From Telmatactis stephensoni (lineage: Eukaryota; Cnidaria; Anthozoa; Actiniaria; Isophelliidae), in the NCBI GenBank assembly GCA_029948255.1, contig JALIZF010001785.1, positions 310,001-374,000 of the forward strand: 64,000 bases of DNA, given 5' to 3'. Made by a program: the position numbers and the translations under genes. Numbering within the stretch: position 1 is the stretch's first letter; every line of letters begins with the position of its first letter. The notes below the pieces were generated by a model, which did no database searches, was not told the DNA's origin, and saw nothing but the letters and a program-made list of their open reading frames with translations. This document shows, in pieces, positions 10,801 through 24,135 of this stretch.

Positions 10801-12768
10801 TCCCCCTGTTAGTACAGCTATCTTAATTAAAATGATATATTAATTTTGTAGGAATATTTTGTTGAATTATGCTGTCCATAACCCTGTTGTTGGCTATAAT
10901 CAAGGAATGTCAGATCTTCTTGCTCCTGTGCTTGCTGTTGTTCAAGATGAAGTTGATGCATTTTGGTGTTTTGCTGGTTTAATGGAAGCCAGTGTCTTTG
11001 TTACTTCCCCTAAAGACGACATTATGGACAGACAACTTGTAAGAATGAGAGATCACTTAACTGATCTCCTTTACAGTGAAACCTCTTTAATAAATATACT
11101 CACATTTGATTTTGGTGGCATTAATCTGTGTTTAGTTCTCTTATATTTTCTCCCTCTCTCATAAGCCAGGACAAATACAAGATCTAACTATTTCTGCAAC
11201 ATTGTGTGTGACACCATGCACCATGAGTCCACCCCTCCAATGGTGCTTGCAACATTGCAGAAGAAGATGCAGATGTAGAACTCAATCCTAAACCTGCAAT
11301 GGTTGCATGCATCTGTTGTAGTGGGCGATAGATCACTTGTTGCAACTCTCTGTTGTGCACATAAGGGCCATGTATACCAGACGAAATAAGATGTGCTCTA
11401 TTTAAGGTGTAAATCTCTCCCTATAAACAGCACTTTTAGTTTAATATGTGCCTTAATGAGGAACAGCTTCCGGAGCTGTTTCTAGATAAGCCTCATCTTA
11501 GACTAAAAGTGCTGTTTGTACAAAGGTTTGTACCTAATTTTATGTGAGGTTTATGTAAATTTGATCCAACTGATGGTAGGATGGGAGAGAAATCTTTTCA
11601 TCGTGTTTGCTAAAATGAATGTTTTCCTTTTTCAGAGATATTTACGGGAGTTGATAAGGATGTTGGAACCAAGGTTTTATGCACATTTATTAATCAAAGA
11701 TGAAGCTCTTGACATGCTGTTTTGTCATCGATGGCTTTTGCTGTGTTTTAAACGAGAGTTCTTCAATGCTGAAGTACTGTTGATGTGGGAGGCATGTTGG
11801 TCACGTTATCAGACCGAGTACTTTCATATCTTCCTGTGTGTTGCCATGGTACAAGAATATGGACAAGATGTAAGTCATTTATTATCTTATAAAGTAAATA
11901 TACTTTGTTGCCAAGCAACAAGCAGGTTGTTGCACCCTGTTGTACATGATAAAAATAGTATTTACATTTGACAACTCATAAATCTGATATTGCAATATTT
12001 TTTCTCATAATCTTTAACACTGCCGCAACACAATTATACTGCTGAAAAAAACAAGAAAACAAACAAATTAAAAGAACAATTCTGAACTAAAGAAAACCAG
12101 AAGCAACAGCAGCAGTAGCAACCATTAGCTGCTAATTTTTTTGTTTTGAGTGTAGTTATGGAATTTAAAAATAGCTCAGACGTTTTTCATTGTTTCAGGT
12201 TATTGAAGAAGATATGCAAACTGACGACATGTTGCAATATTTCACTGATTTATCCATGAAAATGGAGGGCAGCAAAGTCTTGAGAAAAGCACGTCAACTT
12301 CTTCTCAAGTTCCGACAGCTCCCGTATATCCCGTGCTGTGTACGGGGACTGTTATCAGGTCCGGGGGTGTGGGATAGTGCACCTTTGCCCATCATTGAGT
12401 GTCATTGTCACGGGAAATGCAACTATGGTGAAGAAACTGATGAAGAGACCACCATGACAGACTTGAATACAGATGAGGATGAAAAGGAGAAATATCAAGA
12501 TGAGTTGCCAGAAAAGCACCTAACAACGAAAGAAGATCTACACGAAAAAGGAGAAATTAGAGAAGAAGCAGAGGAAATTATTCCTGAAGAGGAAAAGTCT
12601 AGTTTGAGTGAAGATGTCTCTTGTGACAATAAAAACAACGTAACACAACCCAACAACGTAACGCAACACAACGACGTAACGCAACACAACGTAACACAGC
12701 ACAACGATGTAACGCAACACAATGTAACACAACACAACATAACGCAAGTCAATGGCTCTGTCAATTGA
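7831..12768 (+). CDS. TBC1D16: TBC1 domain family member 16, Rab GTPase-activating protein
   Basis: Six coding exons (7831-8508, 9553-9701, 10483-10617, 10852-11038, 11636-11869, 12199-12768) join with consistent phases into 650 residues. TBC proteins stimulate GTP hydrolysis by Rab GTPases; vertebrate TBC1D16 acts on endosomal Rabs such as Rab4A. The N-terminal exon (1-226) matches the TBC1D16 PH-like part, including FHLGGLDKI and the WEWC-type segment. The TBC domain starts near 227 (AVFFGGL). Both catalytic fingers are present: arginine R301 in DKDVPRTDR and glutamine Q338 in GYNQGMSD. The signature CHRWLLLCFKREF follows, and the tail keeps PCC...GVWDSAP...IECHCHG. The last roughly 45 residues are a lineage-specific acidic stretch and (H)N(D)VTQ repeats. 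It is shorter than the human protein, mainly in the N-terminal linker. The start is the first long in-frame ATG. Confidence 0.93.
8611..8772. mobile_element. hAT-like MITE, 162 bp
   Basis: Ends CAGGGGCGGATCCAGG / CCTGGATCTGCCCCTG, flanked by GCTAT on both sides (8606-8610 and 8773-8777). CAG...CTG ends and a 5-bp duplication fit hAT5-type elements. It lies in TBC1D16 intron 1. Confidence 0.7.
9140..9510. repeat. Dispersed repeat, copy 2
   Basis: Related to 3480-3700 by AACTCCATTGTAAAAGG, CACCTAAAAGATACC and AACACCCTAAAAGATACCA. Within TBC1D16 intron 1. Confidence 0.45.
11424..11519. repeat. Short inverted repeat
   Basis: AAACAGCACTTTTAGTTTAA is paired with AGACTAAAAGTGCTGTTT. A small foldback remnant in TBC1D16 intron 4. 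Confidence 0.6.
12640..12752 (+). repeat. In-frame VTQHN-type coding repeat at TBC1D16 C terminus
   Basis: Tandem degenerate units of roughly 15-18 bp of the type AACGTAACGCAACAC encode NNVTQ/HNDVTQ/HNVTQ repeats right before the stop. It is low complexity and probably length-variable between alleles. It lies after the conserved end of the family. Confidence 0.8.
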
Positions 12769-15050
12769 CTGTCACGTGATTTATATGGTAATTATTTAAT
12801 AGATCAAATGAAACTGCCAATTACATTGTTGATGACACTGCTAAATTATGTTCTTTACCAGCTTGATGTTCTGATTCTAAGAATCTCACTAATCGGTTCG
12901 ATTCCTTGGCCACAATGCGCCACTCCTCTTTTCACTTCTTATTCGTGTAGTTCATAGTGACGGGGGTAGGGGAAGATTATGTTTACAAAGAATTACAGAT
13001 TTTGAATCATCCTCCAACTTACAGCCCTTTTATTGTGATCATCTAACTACTTCTATGGCTTAAATTCCCTCCTCTCCTCACCGCCTTTTCACTCCTTTTC
13101 CCATGGAGAGTACTTTCTATTTTACAATTTGAATCAATTGATCAAGCATAGCAATAATTAAAAACTCTTCGAATTGACTTTAGAATTAATTGTTATATCT
13201 AATGGTCCTGTTTGTACGAAACTTGGATAGCGCTAGCATTTGGCTAGTGCAATTGATGACTGAATTTTAATATTATAGACAAAAGCATCATTGTAATCGC
13301 TGGAACAATGACTTGTACAACATATACTCTGTGCACTTTAATTTTCGTGCAATCATAGCCTCGGCTGTTCGAAAGCAGGTTAGCGCTAAACCAGAGTTAA
13401 ATCTAAAGAAAACCATTGACTTTAACACTGGTCGAGCCGGTTGTATGAAGACTGGATAAGTTATCCACAGGAAAAGAGCTATAAATTTTATCCGCTGGAT
13501 AAGGATTTATCTGGCGGATAGCGCTTATCCAGGCTTTGTACAGCCGGCTCCTGGTCTTTAGACGGTCAGAGGTCATAGTGGATGAAAGTGGGTGACTCCT
13601 GGCCGTCTGAGAATGGCAGGCTAGTACAATTAGTGCCTTGTGTATAATGTGCAATTTGATAAAATGATAATCAGTACAGTCCCTCAATGATACATATGAA
13701 ATATGGGCGAAACTGTTCACATAGTGAAAATATTTTTGTAGTAAAACTCATTATCGAGCATTTCAGGTGTAGTTATTGGTGATACTAATAGGAGTATATT
13801 ATATTTTAAAATTGGCAAACAGAGATATTCATGTGAAGAGATGTAAATTGAAATAAAGATAATGAACTGGAAGTTTATTGATTTCTTTATGATCATATTT
13901 GGATCGCATGACGCAAAAAGAAATGAGTGGTAATGTTGCGTGTAATGTCCTAAACCCATTTTTTGAACGACTCGTAGGTGGACGTATGCGCGCGCGTTTT
14001 CTCCATTCCCAGTTTGGATAATAATGTGGATCAGTTGGGTTGACTTTTTTTCCTCTTTATAATTTCTTTTTTTTACCATTGAATACAGCACTAGGCGTTT
14101 GTGAGGGTGGAGTGGTTATCTCTGAAAAGCCCTCCGGGGTAAGGAAACAATACCTTTCTCAAAAGAAACAAGGTCTTTTACCAGAATTGCTGATGACGTA
14201 TATCGTACGTGAATCGGGAGTCGCACAGAAATGTTTTCTGTCATACAGTTACCTGTATGGCTGGTAATAATCTTACCATGTAGGTCCTGAACCAGTACTA
14301 CTGCATGAATTAAAGTTTTATCAAAACTCAACTGACAAACACCTATCGAATAAAGATACCGTATTTTTGTAAGCTCGTACCGCCAAATGTATCGCACTCA
14401 CGCTTTTTACAACACTTGATACTAATCTCGCAATCTGATTGGTTGATTGGAGTGTGTCTGCAATAAAAGGACAGACATGCACACTGCTGACGCGTTTCGG
14501 CGCGGCGCGCGCGCCAGTTTGATAAGGATTTTTTAACTTTTATCTCAAATTATTAGTTGTAAAAAACGAATTGAAGATGGTTTTGAGTTGTCTGTCTTCT
14601 TATTGGCACATTCTTGACGCCATAAAATGTCCAAAACTTTGCAGTGAATTCTGCGCTCGTGATTCCACTCATGTGTGTTTGAACATTTTGTGTCAGACAA
14701 ATCCATCTTCAATTTGTTAAATATCTTGTATAGCTTTCGTATAAGCATGCAATTGGCCTTACAGTCTAGTTGCAAGCCGATTTAACTTACAAATTGTAAA
14801 TATTGACATGTTCATTAACACAGTATTGATGTGCTAGTTAGACACGCTATACGCGTTAAAAGGCTGCCTTTTAAGAGTTAAAAGCTGTTAAGAGCTTGAC
14901 TTGTTAAAACACGTACCGAATCTGAACATTTCCCAATACCGCTCTAGTCACTTAGAAACAGCCAATCCGCAGCAATTATTTTAAAAGCTTTATAGATTTT
15001 AAAAAACATTAAAAAACTATGTGTATATTCATTGTATCTGCATGTAAAAG
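12769..15050. other. Intergenic, TBC1D16 to secreted-protein gene
   Basis: No gene could be supported. It contains the TBC1D16 3' UTR, a GATAAG/CTTATC-rich palindrome (13433-13550), a GC-rich patch near 14490-14512 and otherwise AT-rich unique sequence. Short ORFs here have no recognisable similarity. Confidence 0.6.
13433..13550. mobile_element. Palindromic MITE with TATCC/GGATA units
   Basis: GAGCCGGTTGTATGAAGACTGG at the left is mirrored by CCAGGCTTTGTACAGCCGGCTC at the right. The inner TATCCGC/GCGGATA units resemble those at 16.9-17.1 kb. Confidence 0.65.
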
Positions 15051-15557
15051 CATAAACAGACATCTGGAGTGAATATAGATGATGTCTGAGTTGAGTAGAC
15101 TTCCGGCCTAGAACTGAACAAGAAACCTGAACGAAGGTAATTTGATTTTTCAGTGATATTACTTTATTTGCTATACATGAGATTTAAGTGCTTTAATATT
15201 TAAAGTATGTATAAATATAACTTGAGCTTGTTAAAACAAAATTAATCAAAAATTAACTGTTACAGTTATCGTAATTTTTTAAGCAAAGCCGATTTTGAAG
15301 TACAGAACGTAATTCAGTAAACTAATATGAGCAAATAGCGGCAAGGAAAATGTCAAATCCTCATTTTTGAACACGCCGATTTTCAATCAGATAAAAACAG
15401 TTTTTAATAACTTTAGGTTGTTTACTATAGGTTTGAAATGAAAACTGTACATTTTGTCTCGAAAATTAATGAAATGATGCTAATTAATTATAGCATATTT
15501 TGTTTTGTACCGTCACATAAACTGAAAATCCTAATTTTGTTCTCTTTCAGGTTCAGA

Positions 15558-16487
15558 ATGTTTTACTGCTTTGCTACAACCTTCCTGTCATTTCTTGTTG
15601 GTTACGGACTGCTCCAACTATGTACTCCATGCACAACCATCAGTAAGCTTTAGAAGGGATTAATTATGAGCGTCTTGATTTGAAATGACAGCAAAAAAGA
15701 CAAATGATATTCAAAGCGGAGCTATTTGGTGGAGCTCCATAGACATCCGACCGGACACAGAGAAAATCAACACAGGAGAAACCGTACGCGCGCCCAAACT
15801 TTGTCACACTGCGTGCGCACTCGCGCGCTCGTCCGCGTTTTGCGCGCGCACTAAAATAAAAAACCAAATACTTCGACAGCGCGCGCGCTCGCCCACTACC
15901 AGCACGAGCTGAAGAAAGGCTACGAGCGCGCACCCCAAATAACCAAGGGAATCTTTAATTTATTGGTTTGTAGCTTGGACCTTGAACATGAGTTAACAGA
16001 AAAAATTGGGAATGATCGTTCCAGATGTTTTATTATACAAACATAATTAATCAACTGTACTTTTATGCCGACTTGCCTTATACCAGATGTACCGTACCTT
16101 ACCAACAGTTAGCTAGCTATGTGGAAAGTAGCTATACCGATCTGATGTATGTCATCTCAGATTCGAGTTCAAAATATTGTTAGGGACTTTCACCACAGCT
16201 CATAAATTCATAAATCTCTTTTAGGGTATTCAAAGGTTGGGTGTTTTGCTGATGTTTCTAGCAATCGCACAATGGAAGAATACCATGGAAGCAAGTCTAT
16301 TGAGGACTGTATGTTACTCACTGTGTCCAAGGGATATAGAGCTTTTGGTTACCAGTTTGAAAATGAGTGCTGGACTGGAAGCAAAGCTCATCTTAATTAT
16401 AACAAGCATGGTGTACATAATAACTGTAAAAACGGCAAGGGTGGTGACTGGTCAAATTATGTTTATATGATCGATGATGTATCATGA
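15558..16487 (+). CDS. Small secreted cysteine-containing protein, WSC/PAN-like
   Basis: Two exons, 15558-15642 and 16225-16487, join in phase (ACC ATC A / GG TAT) to give 115 residues. Residues 1-22 or so (MFYCFATTFLSFLVGYGLLQ) look like a signal peptide. The mature part has four spaced cysteines in GCFADVSSNRTM, IEDCMLL, FENECWTG and HNNCKNG, a pattern that resembles WSC or PAN/apple-type carbohydrate or protein-binding folds, but I cannot assign a family firmly. A GT donor after about 15136 and the acceptor at 15550 suggest a noncoding 5' exon. AATAAA occurs at 16793-16798. It is probably extracellular. Function is unknown. Confidence 0.65.
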
Positions 16488-16927
16488 CTATCCACCTACA
16501 TTTTATTATATTATATAATTATATTCTTTTTAAATGGAGCTTTTGCGAGGGTTGTGCTATGTTAGCTACTATTCACATGAATACAAACTCATTTCTTGAG
16601 GAAAGGCCACAGCTTGCTTCTTGAGAAATTGGAAACTATTTTGTGAGTTACTGGCCAAATCTTTTCCTGGAAGCACAAATTATTTGCAATGCTGCACTCT
16701 TGGTTAGCCATTCAGGGACAAGCAGCAATTACAATGAAACTACATATGATGCAATAAGAGAGCAAAGCAATTTTGTATTAATTAAGTTGTACAATAAAAA
16801 AGAGACTATTAAAAGATAGCAGATCAAACTGCTAATTTGTTTTTGTTCATAACATTCATCTGACAACATTCCATATTGTTAAATTGTATTATTTGCTCAA
16901 GCAGGTTTTACAATAGGCAAGATATAA

Positions 16928-17085
16928 GTCCTGGTCCAACTGTCACAATGAAGGGTAGATAGTGCCAATCCCCTAGATAAATCCTTATGCAGTAAATAAA
17001 TTTATTTATCATTTTTTTCCACTCGATAAGGATTTATTCAATGGATAGTGCTTTTCACCCTTCGTGCAACCACAATGGGCCTGAT
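16928..17085. mobile_element. Diverged copy of the TATCC/GGATA MITE
   Basis: AAGGGTAGATAGTGCCAATC, AGATAAATCCTTATGC pairs with GATAAGGATTTATTCAATGG, ATAGTGCTTTTCACCCTT. It lies between the secreted-protein gene and ARMC7. Confidence 0.55.
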
Positions 17086-17267
17086 GTTCACCATCAAGTA
17101 GGAATGTAGGATGTAAGGTGGCATGAAACTTAGTCCTTGTTTTGTGTTGTCAAGAACGCAAGAGTTCTTATCCAACATTTAAGAGCAGCCAACAGTCCTA
17201 ATTAACCATTTTAACTGCTTGCTCTTTCTCTCCATACACATATAAGCAACCACCACCAAAGACTTTG

Positions 17268-18619
17268 CTATGATCTATTGCAGTAGTCCTGAAAATAAAC
17301 ATATAAAATGGATCAGAGAATGTTTTCAAGTTTTGGAAATTGCACTTTAGAGCTTTATAATTACATACTGTAAGAAATATCTCTGCTAAATTACTCAGCC
17401 TTCTATTTGAAGACTTTGAAAATTCTTCCATGGATTTCACAACAGCATCAGTGATGAATATCTAAGGATGCATTAGAAAATGCAAAAAGTTAGAATTGTA
17501 TTTACCAATTGACATCCTTGACTGCTCTGTGCAGATACCTGCTCTGGAATACTAGTACAAGAAGCAATAGGAACATCAGTCAAGTGAAATACCTTTTTTG
17601 GATTCTGGTGTCACTAAAAACATAAGCGTTGTTATGGCAGATAACACTGTTTCTTCATTTGAACTGAAAGAAACAAATATAGAAAATGCAGCTCATTTTA
17701 GAGATGCCAGGAGGCATGTAAACCATCAAGTTCTTTTCATATTTTTGCATCCTTCTGGTCATACTTACAATCTAGTCCCAGCTGGGATCTAGCCTCTTTT
17801 GCAGGCATCCATTTGTAATCACAGAATTTTTAAATGTTGGGTTTCCTGTGTTATGTTGTCCCTCTCTTCTCATTTTTAAACACAGGAAGCCCAATACCCA
17901 GCAGAAAGAAAAGAGAGAGAGAGAGATGCCTTTGGAAGATGTTACTTACAACCTACTGTCATATTACTTCAATTTATATAAAATATACCTAGATAGACAC
18001 TTGATAACTAGAGGGATTCCACCATGAGAAATGATCTGTTGCTTGTTTTCTTTTTCTGAAATACAGGAATCAGAAAAATTGTGGAGATATTTGAATGACA
18101 CCTCAATGATTTATCCTCTACAAAAGGATTAATGCAATTAAGTATTGAAGACTTACCAAGACAACAATTACACAAGCCTCCAATTCCAAACTCAACAATC
18201 TTCTCATTATCTTCTGTTAATGCATCTGCAAGTTCCAAACAACATGCATGACAAAACATTATATTGCAAATAGTATTTGCACTCAGATATAAATATAAAT
18301 AAATAAATATCATCTTACCAAGTAAAAGATCTATCATATTAAGTTTCTTGAAATGTTCATAATTGATTGGATCATATGCAAAGTTGGCCAAATTAGCTAA
18401 AACTTGTTCCTTGTTTTCTGCAGAGGAATATATAATTATTCACCTCTATACATCTGATACATGTCAAATATGAAACATTGAGATGAACTCCATAGAATGC
18501 AAGTTAAAACCTTGTCTATCAGTGTCTTGATATTCGTTAATAAGTGCTTGCAGGTACTCTAAACGGCCAAATCCATCAGAACCAGTTTTGCGATCTATGT
18601 ACTCTTGACTGCTGAACAT
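17268..18619 (-). CDS. ARMC7: Armadillo repeat-containing protein 7
   Basis: Seven exons on the minus strand: 18511-18619, 18319-18417, 18157-18225, 17989-18055, 17593-17663, 17369-17461, 17268-17288. They give about 175 residues against roughly 198 in human ARMC7. Diagnostic segments in order: [74 protein letters not shown], and LSNLAEIFL followed by a short DYCNRS end. The family is a small armadillo-fold protein reported with spliceosome-related partners; its role is not well defined. Exon 1 uses the ATG at 18617-18619 and ends at a weak GTTTTA donor. Total exon length is 529, one base over a multiple of three; the conflict lies in an A6 run at 17594-17599 (see findings). Head-to-head with POLR3H. 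Confidence 0.9.
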
Positions 18620-19015
18620 AACACCTATTAACGAATCATCAAATCCTTCCAAATTTTGTCACAAAAATATGCTGCCTTCCATTTGTTGATCAATTCTAGT
18701 CCTTCTCGGCCAGCATTGATGCATCCCATAAACCATTGCGCATTGAAAATAATTTGTCGTGTCTTTTTCCACGATTTGGTTAAATTATGAAGTACTTAGT
18801 TTAATACCTTTGCAAGGATATATATTTATCTAAACAGACTCTATCAGAGAATCGACGATTTAATTTTGCGAATGCTGAAGAAATTTATTGTCCTGGGCTT
18901 CCTGTGTATTTCTCTCGCCTTCTCTCGTGGAACGCCTGCTTAGATTTGCACATGGACTAGGAAAGTCTCTCTAGAAGTTATTTTATTTTTGGTACTTAAA
19001 GAGTTGTATTGGAGA
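18620..19015. promoter_or_regulatory. Bidirectional promoter interval, ARMC7 / POLR3H
   Basis: 396 bp separate the divergent start codons of ARMC7 and POLR3H. It contains one copy of the recurrent GGGCTTCCTGTG motif at 18893-18907, inside the likely 5' UTR/promoter. The promoter role is inferred from spacing. Confidence 0.5.
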
Positions 19016-21287
19016 ATGTTTATACTTACTGAAATGAAGGATACAGTTCGTATCAAGCCGTGGTTGTTTTCGTTAGATTTACAGCAAGCAATAGAGAACA
19101 AGCTCAATTATAAGTTGGCCAACAAGGTAAGCTTGTCTCTCTTAATCAGTCGTTTTGACTTCACTTTTCGCGGATTTGCTAATTCTTTGACCAGGAGAAA
19201 ACAATGAGAAATGTTTTACTTTCTTAAAATTGAGACGAACATTTGTATTTGCCCAGCTTTGTAATGTTTGTAACAGTCTGAATGCTTATTTCTAGGTCGT
19301 GCATAATGTTGGTTTATGTATAGCTCTACATGACATTCTCAGCATTGGTGATTCATATATTGTACCAGGTGATGGTTCTTCTCATACACCAGGTTGGTAA
19401 TAATGTGAGAATATTAAAATAGTTCCTACTCCCCTTCTCACATAGCTATCATCTAGCTGGATTATCAGACGGTCGGAGAAGTGTATAAACAAACAATTTC
19501 CAACTGTCTGATAATCAGGCTAAGTTTTATCTAGCCAAAAATGGCAGCAGTTAGGTGTATTTCTTCTATAGGCTGCAATTACTCATCACCCATTTATCTT
19601 GAGTAAAAAGACTGAGATATTGCTTTGTCTGTGTACAGGTATTACTCACCCCTCTCATCCACCTGCACAGAAAAACCTTGAGTGAATGTTCCCTCCCTTT
19701 TTCCCCATAGGGGGATGGAAATTTTACTCTACAATTTTACTCAGGCCTCTACATCCTGGTGATGAAGTAGAAAGCAATCACAACAGCAAAATGAAAATTT
19801 CTGAGAGCTCACAGTCACTAAACTGCTTATAATGAACAAGTCATATAATAAAAATTATTATCCTGTGCTTTTATTTTCTTCGTAGTAACTTATAGATTTG
19901 TTGTCTTTCGACCTTTCATTGATGAAGTTTTACTGGGAAGAATAAGAAGCTGCAATCGTGAAGGAGTTCAAGGTATGAATACAGTTGAAGTATAGGTTAT
20001 TATATTGTGTAAGTTTGGAACCAAACCATTTCACTGAAATTTCAATAATATATTATTATTATTTTGTTTCACGTATGAGTATGGTAACAAAAATACATTT
20101 TGTTTTAGTATCAATGGAGTTCTTTGATGATATCTTTATTCCATATGAGTACCTTCAGCAGCCATCAAAATTGTATCCTTATATTCTTCATGGAGATGAA
20201 GTACAGGAAGTTTTGTATTAACATGCATAGCTGCATGCCTAACCAGCTTGGTGTAAATATCAAAAGGGAAGAAGGTGGAGGATATACAAACTAATTTTAG
20301 CCAAGAGGGAGGGACGGATCATTTATGGAAACTAAAACCATTCAGACCCAAAATCCTGCCTTGGGGTATTCCATGTAAAACAGTAGCACAGTCAGAGTTA
20401 ATAGCATTGTAGGAGACAAACTGTTGCCTGTTGGACAGATTGGAGTTGAATCACTTGATGGTTAGATTACATAATCCATAAACTTTTAATTTTGTCAAGA
20501 GGAATTCATGGTCAACCATATCGAAAGCTTTGTTGTAGTAATCAATTAAGATTAAGCCAGTGATATTGTTTTTATCCAAGTTAACAAGGATATGATCAAT
20601 AATTTCTCAGTTTCAGTTATATTTCAATCAAATGATAAGATTTAGTGAGTTTATAAGGGTTTGTTGTGGTACAATTCTAGGATGAATTTTAGCTTTAACT
20701 CTATAGCAGTGAGGAAGAAGAGCAACTTTGGGTGTGGCAGTACCAAACTGAGGATGGTACTCATGATATGTTCATGGACATAAATGAAGAGATTCGTTTT
20801 CGCGTAGTGGATGAGTCATTTGTTGACCTCACACCTACTGGACCAGAAGTACACAACAAAGAACAGCTGAGTGTGGATTCCGAACAAGAAGTCAAGAAAT
20901 CTCCTTATACAATATCTGTAAGTCATCTCTGAAACATGGAGGAGCGGAGAGAGATGTAATTTCCAACTCCACTGGGGTTCCTGTGTTGAAAGCCCAGGAA
21001 ATGGAGAACATAAGGGAGCTGGGAAATTGAATACAAACAAGTTTTTCTCTATCATTTACTGAAAGCACAGAAAACCAATACAGAACAATACAGAATGTTT
21101 TGGAGGCATCTATATGCGAAACATACAATTTATTTTTAATTTCTTATTAGAAATGTTCTACAATACCATCACCTTCTAACAACTAAATACACAAATAATT
21201 TTGACACAAATTTTTCTATGTCATTTTTCCTGTCAGGCTTCTATCAGTGAACCTGGTCTTGGTCTTCTATCATGGTGGGCAAGCTGA
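19016..21287 (+). CDS. POLR3H: DNA-directed RNA polymerase III subunit RPC8
   Basis: Six exons (19016-19126, 19296-19392, 19886-19972, 20109-20172, 20710-20917, 21237-21287) total 618 nt in phase, 205 residues, against 204 in human. RPC8 is the Rpb7-like stalk subunit of Pol III, paired with RPC9, and works in initiation of tRNA and 5S rRNA transcription. Visible: N-terminal [13 protein letters not shown] and KLANK (Rpb7 N domain, about 1-75), [29 protein letters not shown], then [14 protein letters not shown] (S1-like RNA-binding half), and the conserved end [13 protein letters not shown]. Exon 4 can read through its donor to an early stop at 20221, so intron retention would truncate it. A decayed LINE relic sits in the fourth intron. 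Confidence 0.95.
20280..20640 (-). pseudogene. Decayed LINE reverse-transcriptase fragment
   Basis: Translating the minus strand gives RT-like segments with stops and shifts: [52 protein letters not shown] and, in another frame, a [10 protein letters not shown] remnant of the FLIYINDLP motif. These are RT domains 3 to 5 of a CR1/L2/jockey-type LINE. The YADD/FADD active site is not present. It is in antisense orientation within a POLR3H intron. It is a different family member from the LINE at 25.4-28.6 kb. Confidence 0.75.
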
Positions 21288-21789
21288 CAGCAATATATTT
21301 CATAGGAAGCCGTGTATATAATAGAGACTTTGCAACATCACATGATGGCAGCCATGACAGCAGACACTAACAATAGAGTCTTTTCCCCCCTGGGAAACTG
21401 AACTCTTTCTCATGTAAACCAGATTCGCCCAGACTCTATTGTTCCTGCCTCCTGTCATGGCTGCCGTCACATGATGTACAAAGCCTCTATAGCTGTCGTA
21501 GATGATATTTGTATTAATGTATATACATGACTGTACTGTATAATTATTGATCTATGATGAGATTAAATGTGTTTGTCTTAGAAAAGCTTCTGCATTATAT
21601 ATGTTGTTTATTAAAAATTATTCCCATGGAGATTGGAGTTGTCTTAACCTCACTAGAAGTCTGATCTGGGTTGATGTGCCCTATTTTAGTTTAGTTTTGT
21701 TTTGTTTTTTTACCTTACCTACATTTTATATCTAATATAGCTAAATTTCTCAAACTCCTAAAAGTATTGATATAATTGAATTTGTAGAT

Positions 21790-23605
<1,816 letters not shown>

Positions 23606-24135
23606 TTTCAGGATCTCCGTTCTCTGTGGATCTACGTGAGGTCCCGGTACCACAGGAAGCCCGCTAGAAAGAGTACCGAGTTATGAGATCAACAGTGTTT
23701 TTGTTGCTGTTTGTTTGTTTTGTAAATATGAATTTATTTTAAGTGTAGTAAGAAGATTGCATAATTGTGAATGTTTTCATTTTTTTTTTCTTTTTCTTTT
23801 CATTTTCAATTCATAAAGTCAGAGGGAAGACTGGTGCTTAGTATACCATCCGCTGTTCTGTAGTAACTATAGCAGTGGGCTCACAAACATTCCCTTCAGG
23901 AAAATTCGAACCTGAAAGTTTGCAAAGAAAAGCGAAAATTTCCTTTCTTTTCATTGAAATCTTATTATTCATTTATTTGAGACCAAACACTAATGATAAT
24001 GGGTTAGATTCAGTATGGTTTATTGTTACAATATGACCAGATAGAGCTTTGTTTTGGATTAGAAGAGAGTTGGTTTCTTGTCGGTTGATCATTGACTACT
24101 ACATCGTTTGTTGGTAATATTGTACTTGCTACTCA
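23606..24135. promoter_or_regulatory. Bidirectional promoter interval, HINT / IQCE
   Basis: 530 bp separate the divergent starts. The HINT side carries a CCACAGGAAGCCCGC copy (23650-23664) of the recurrent motif about 45 bp upstream of its ATG. No TATA box stands out. The role is inferred from spacing. Confidence 0.45.
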
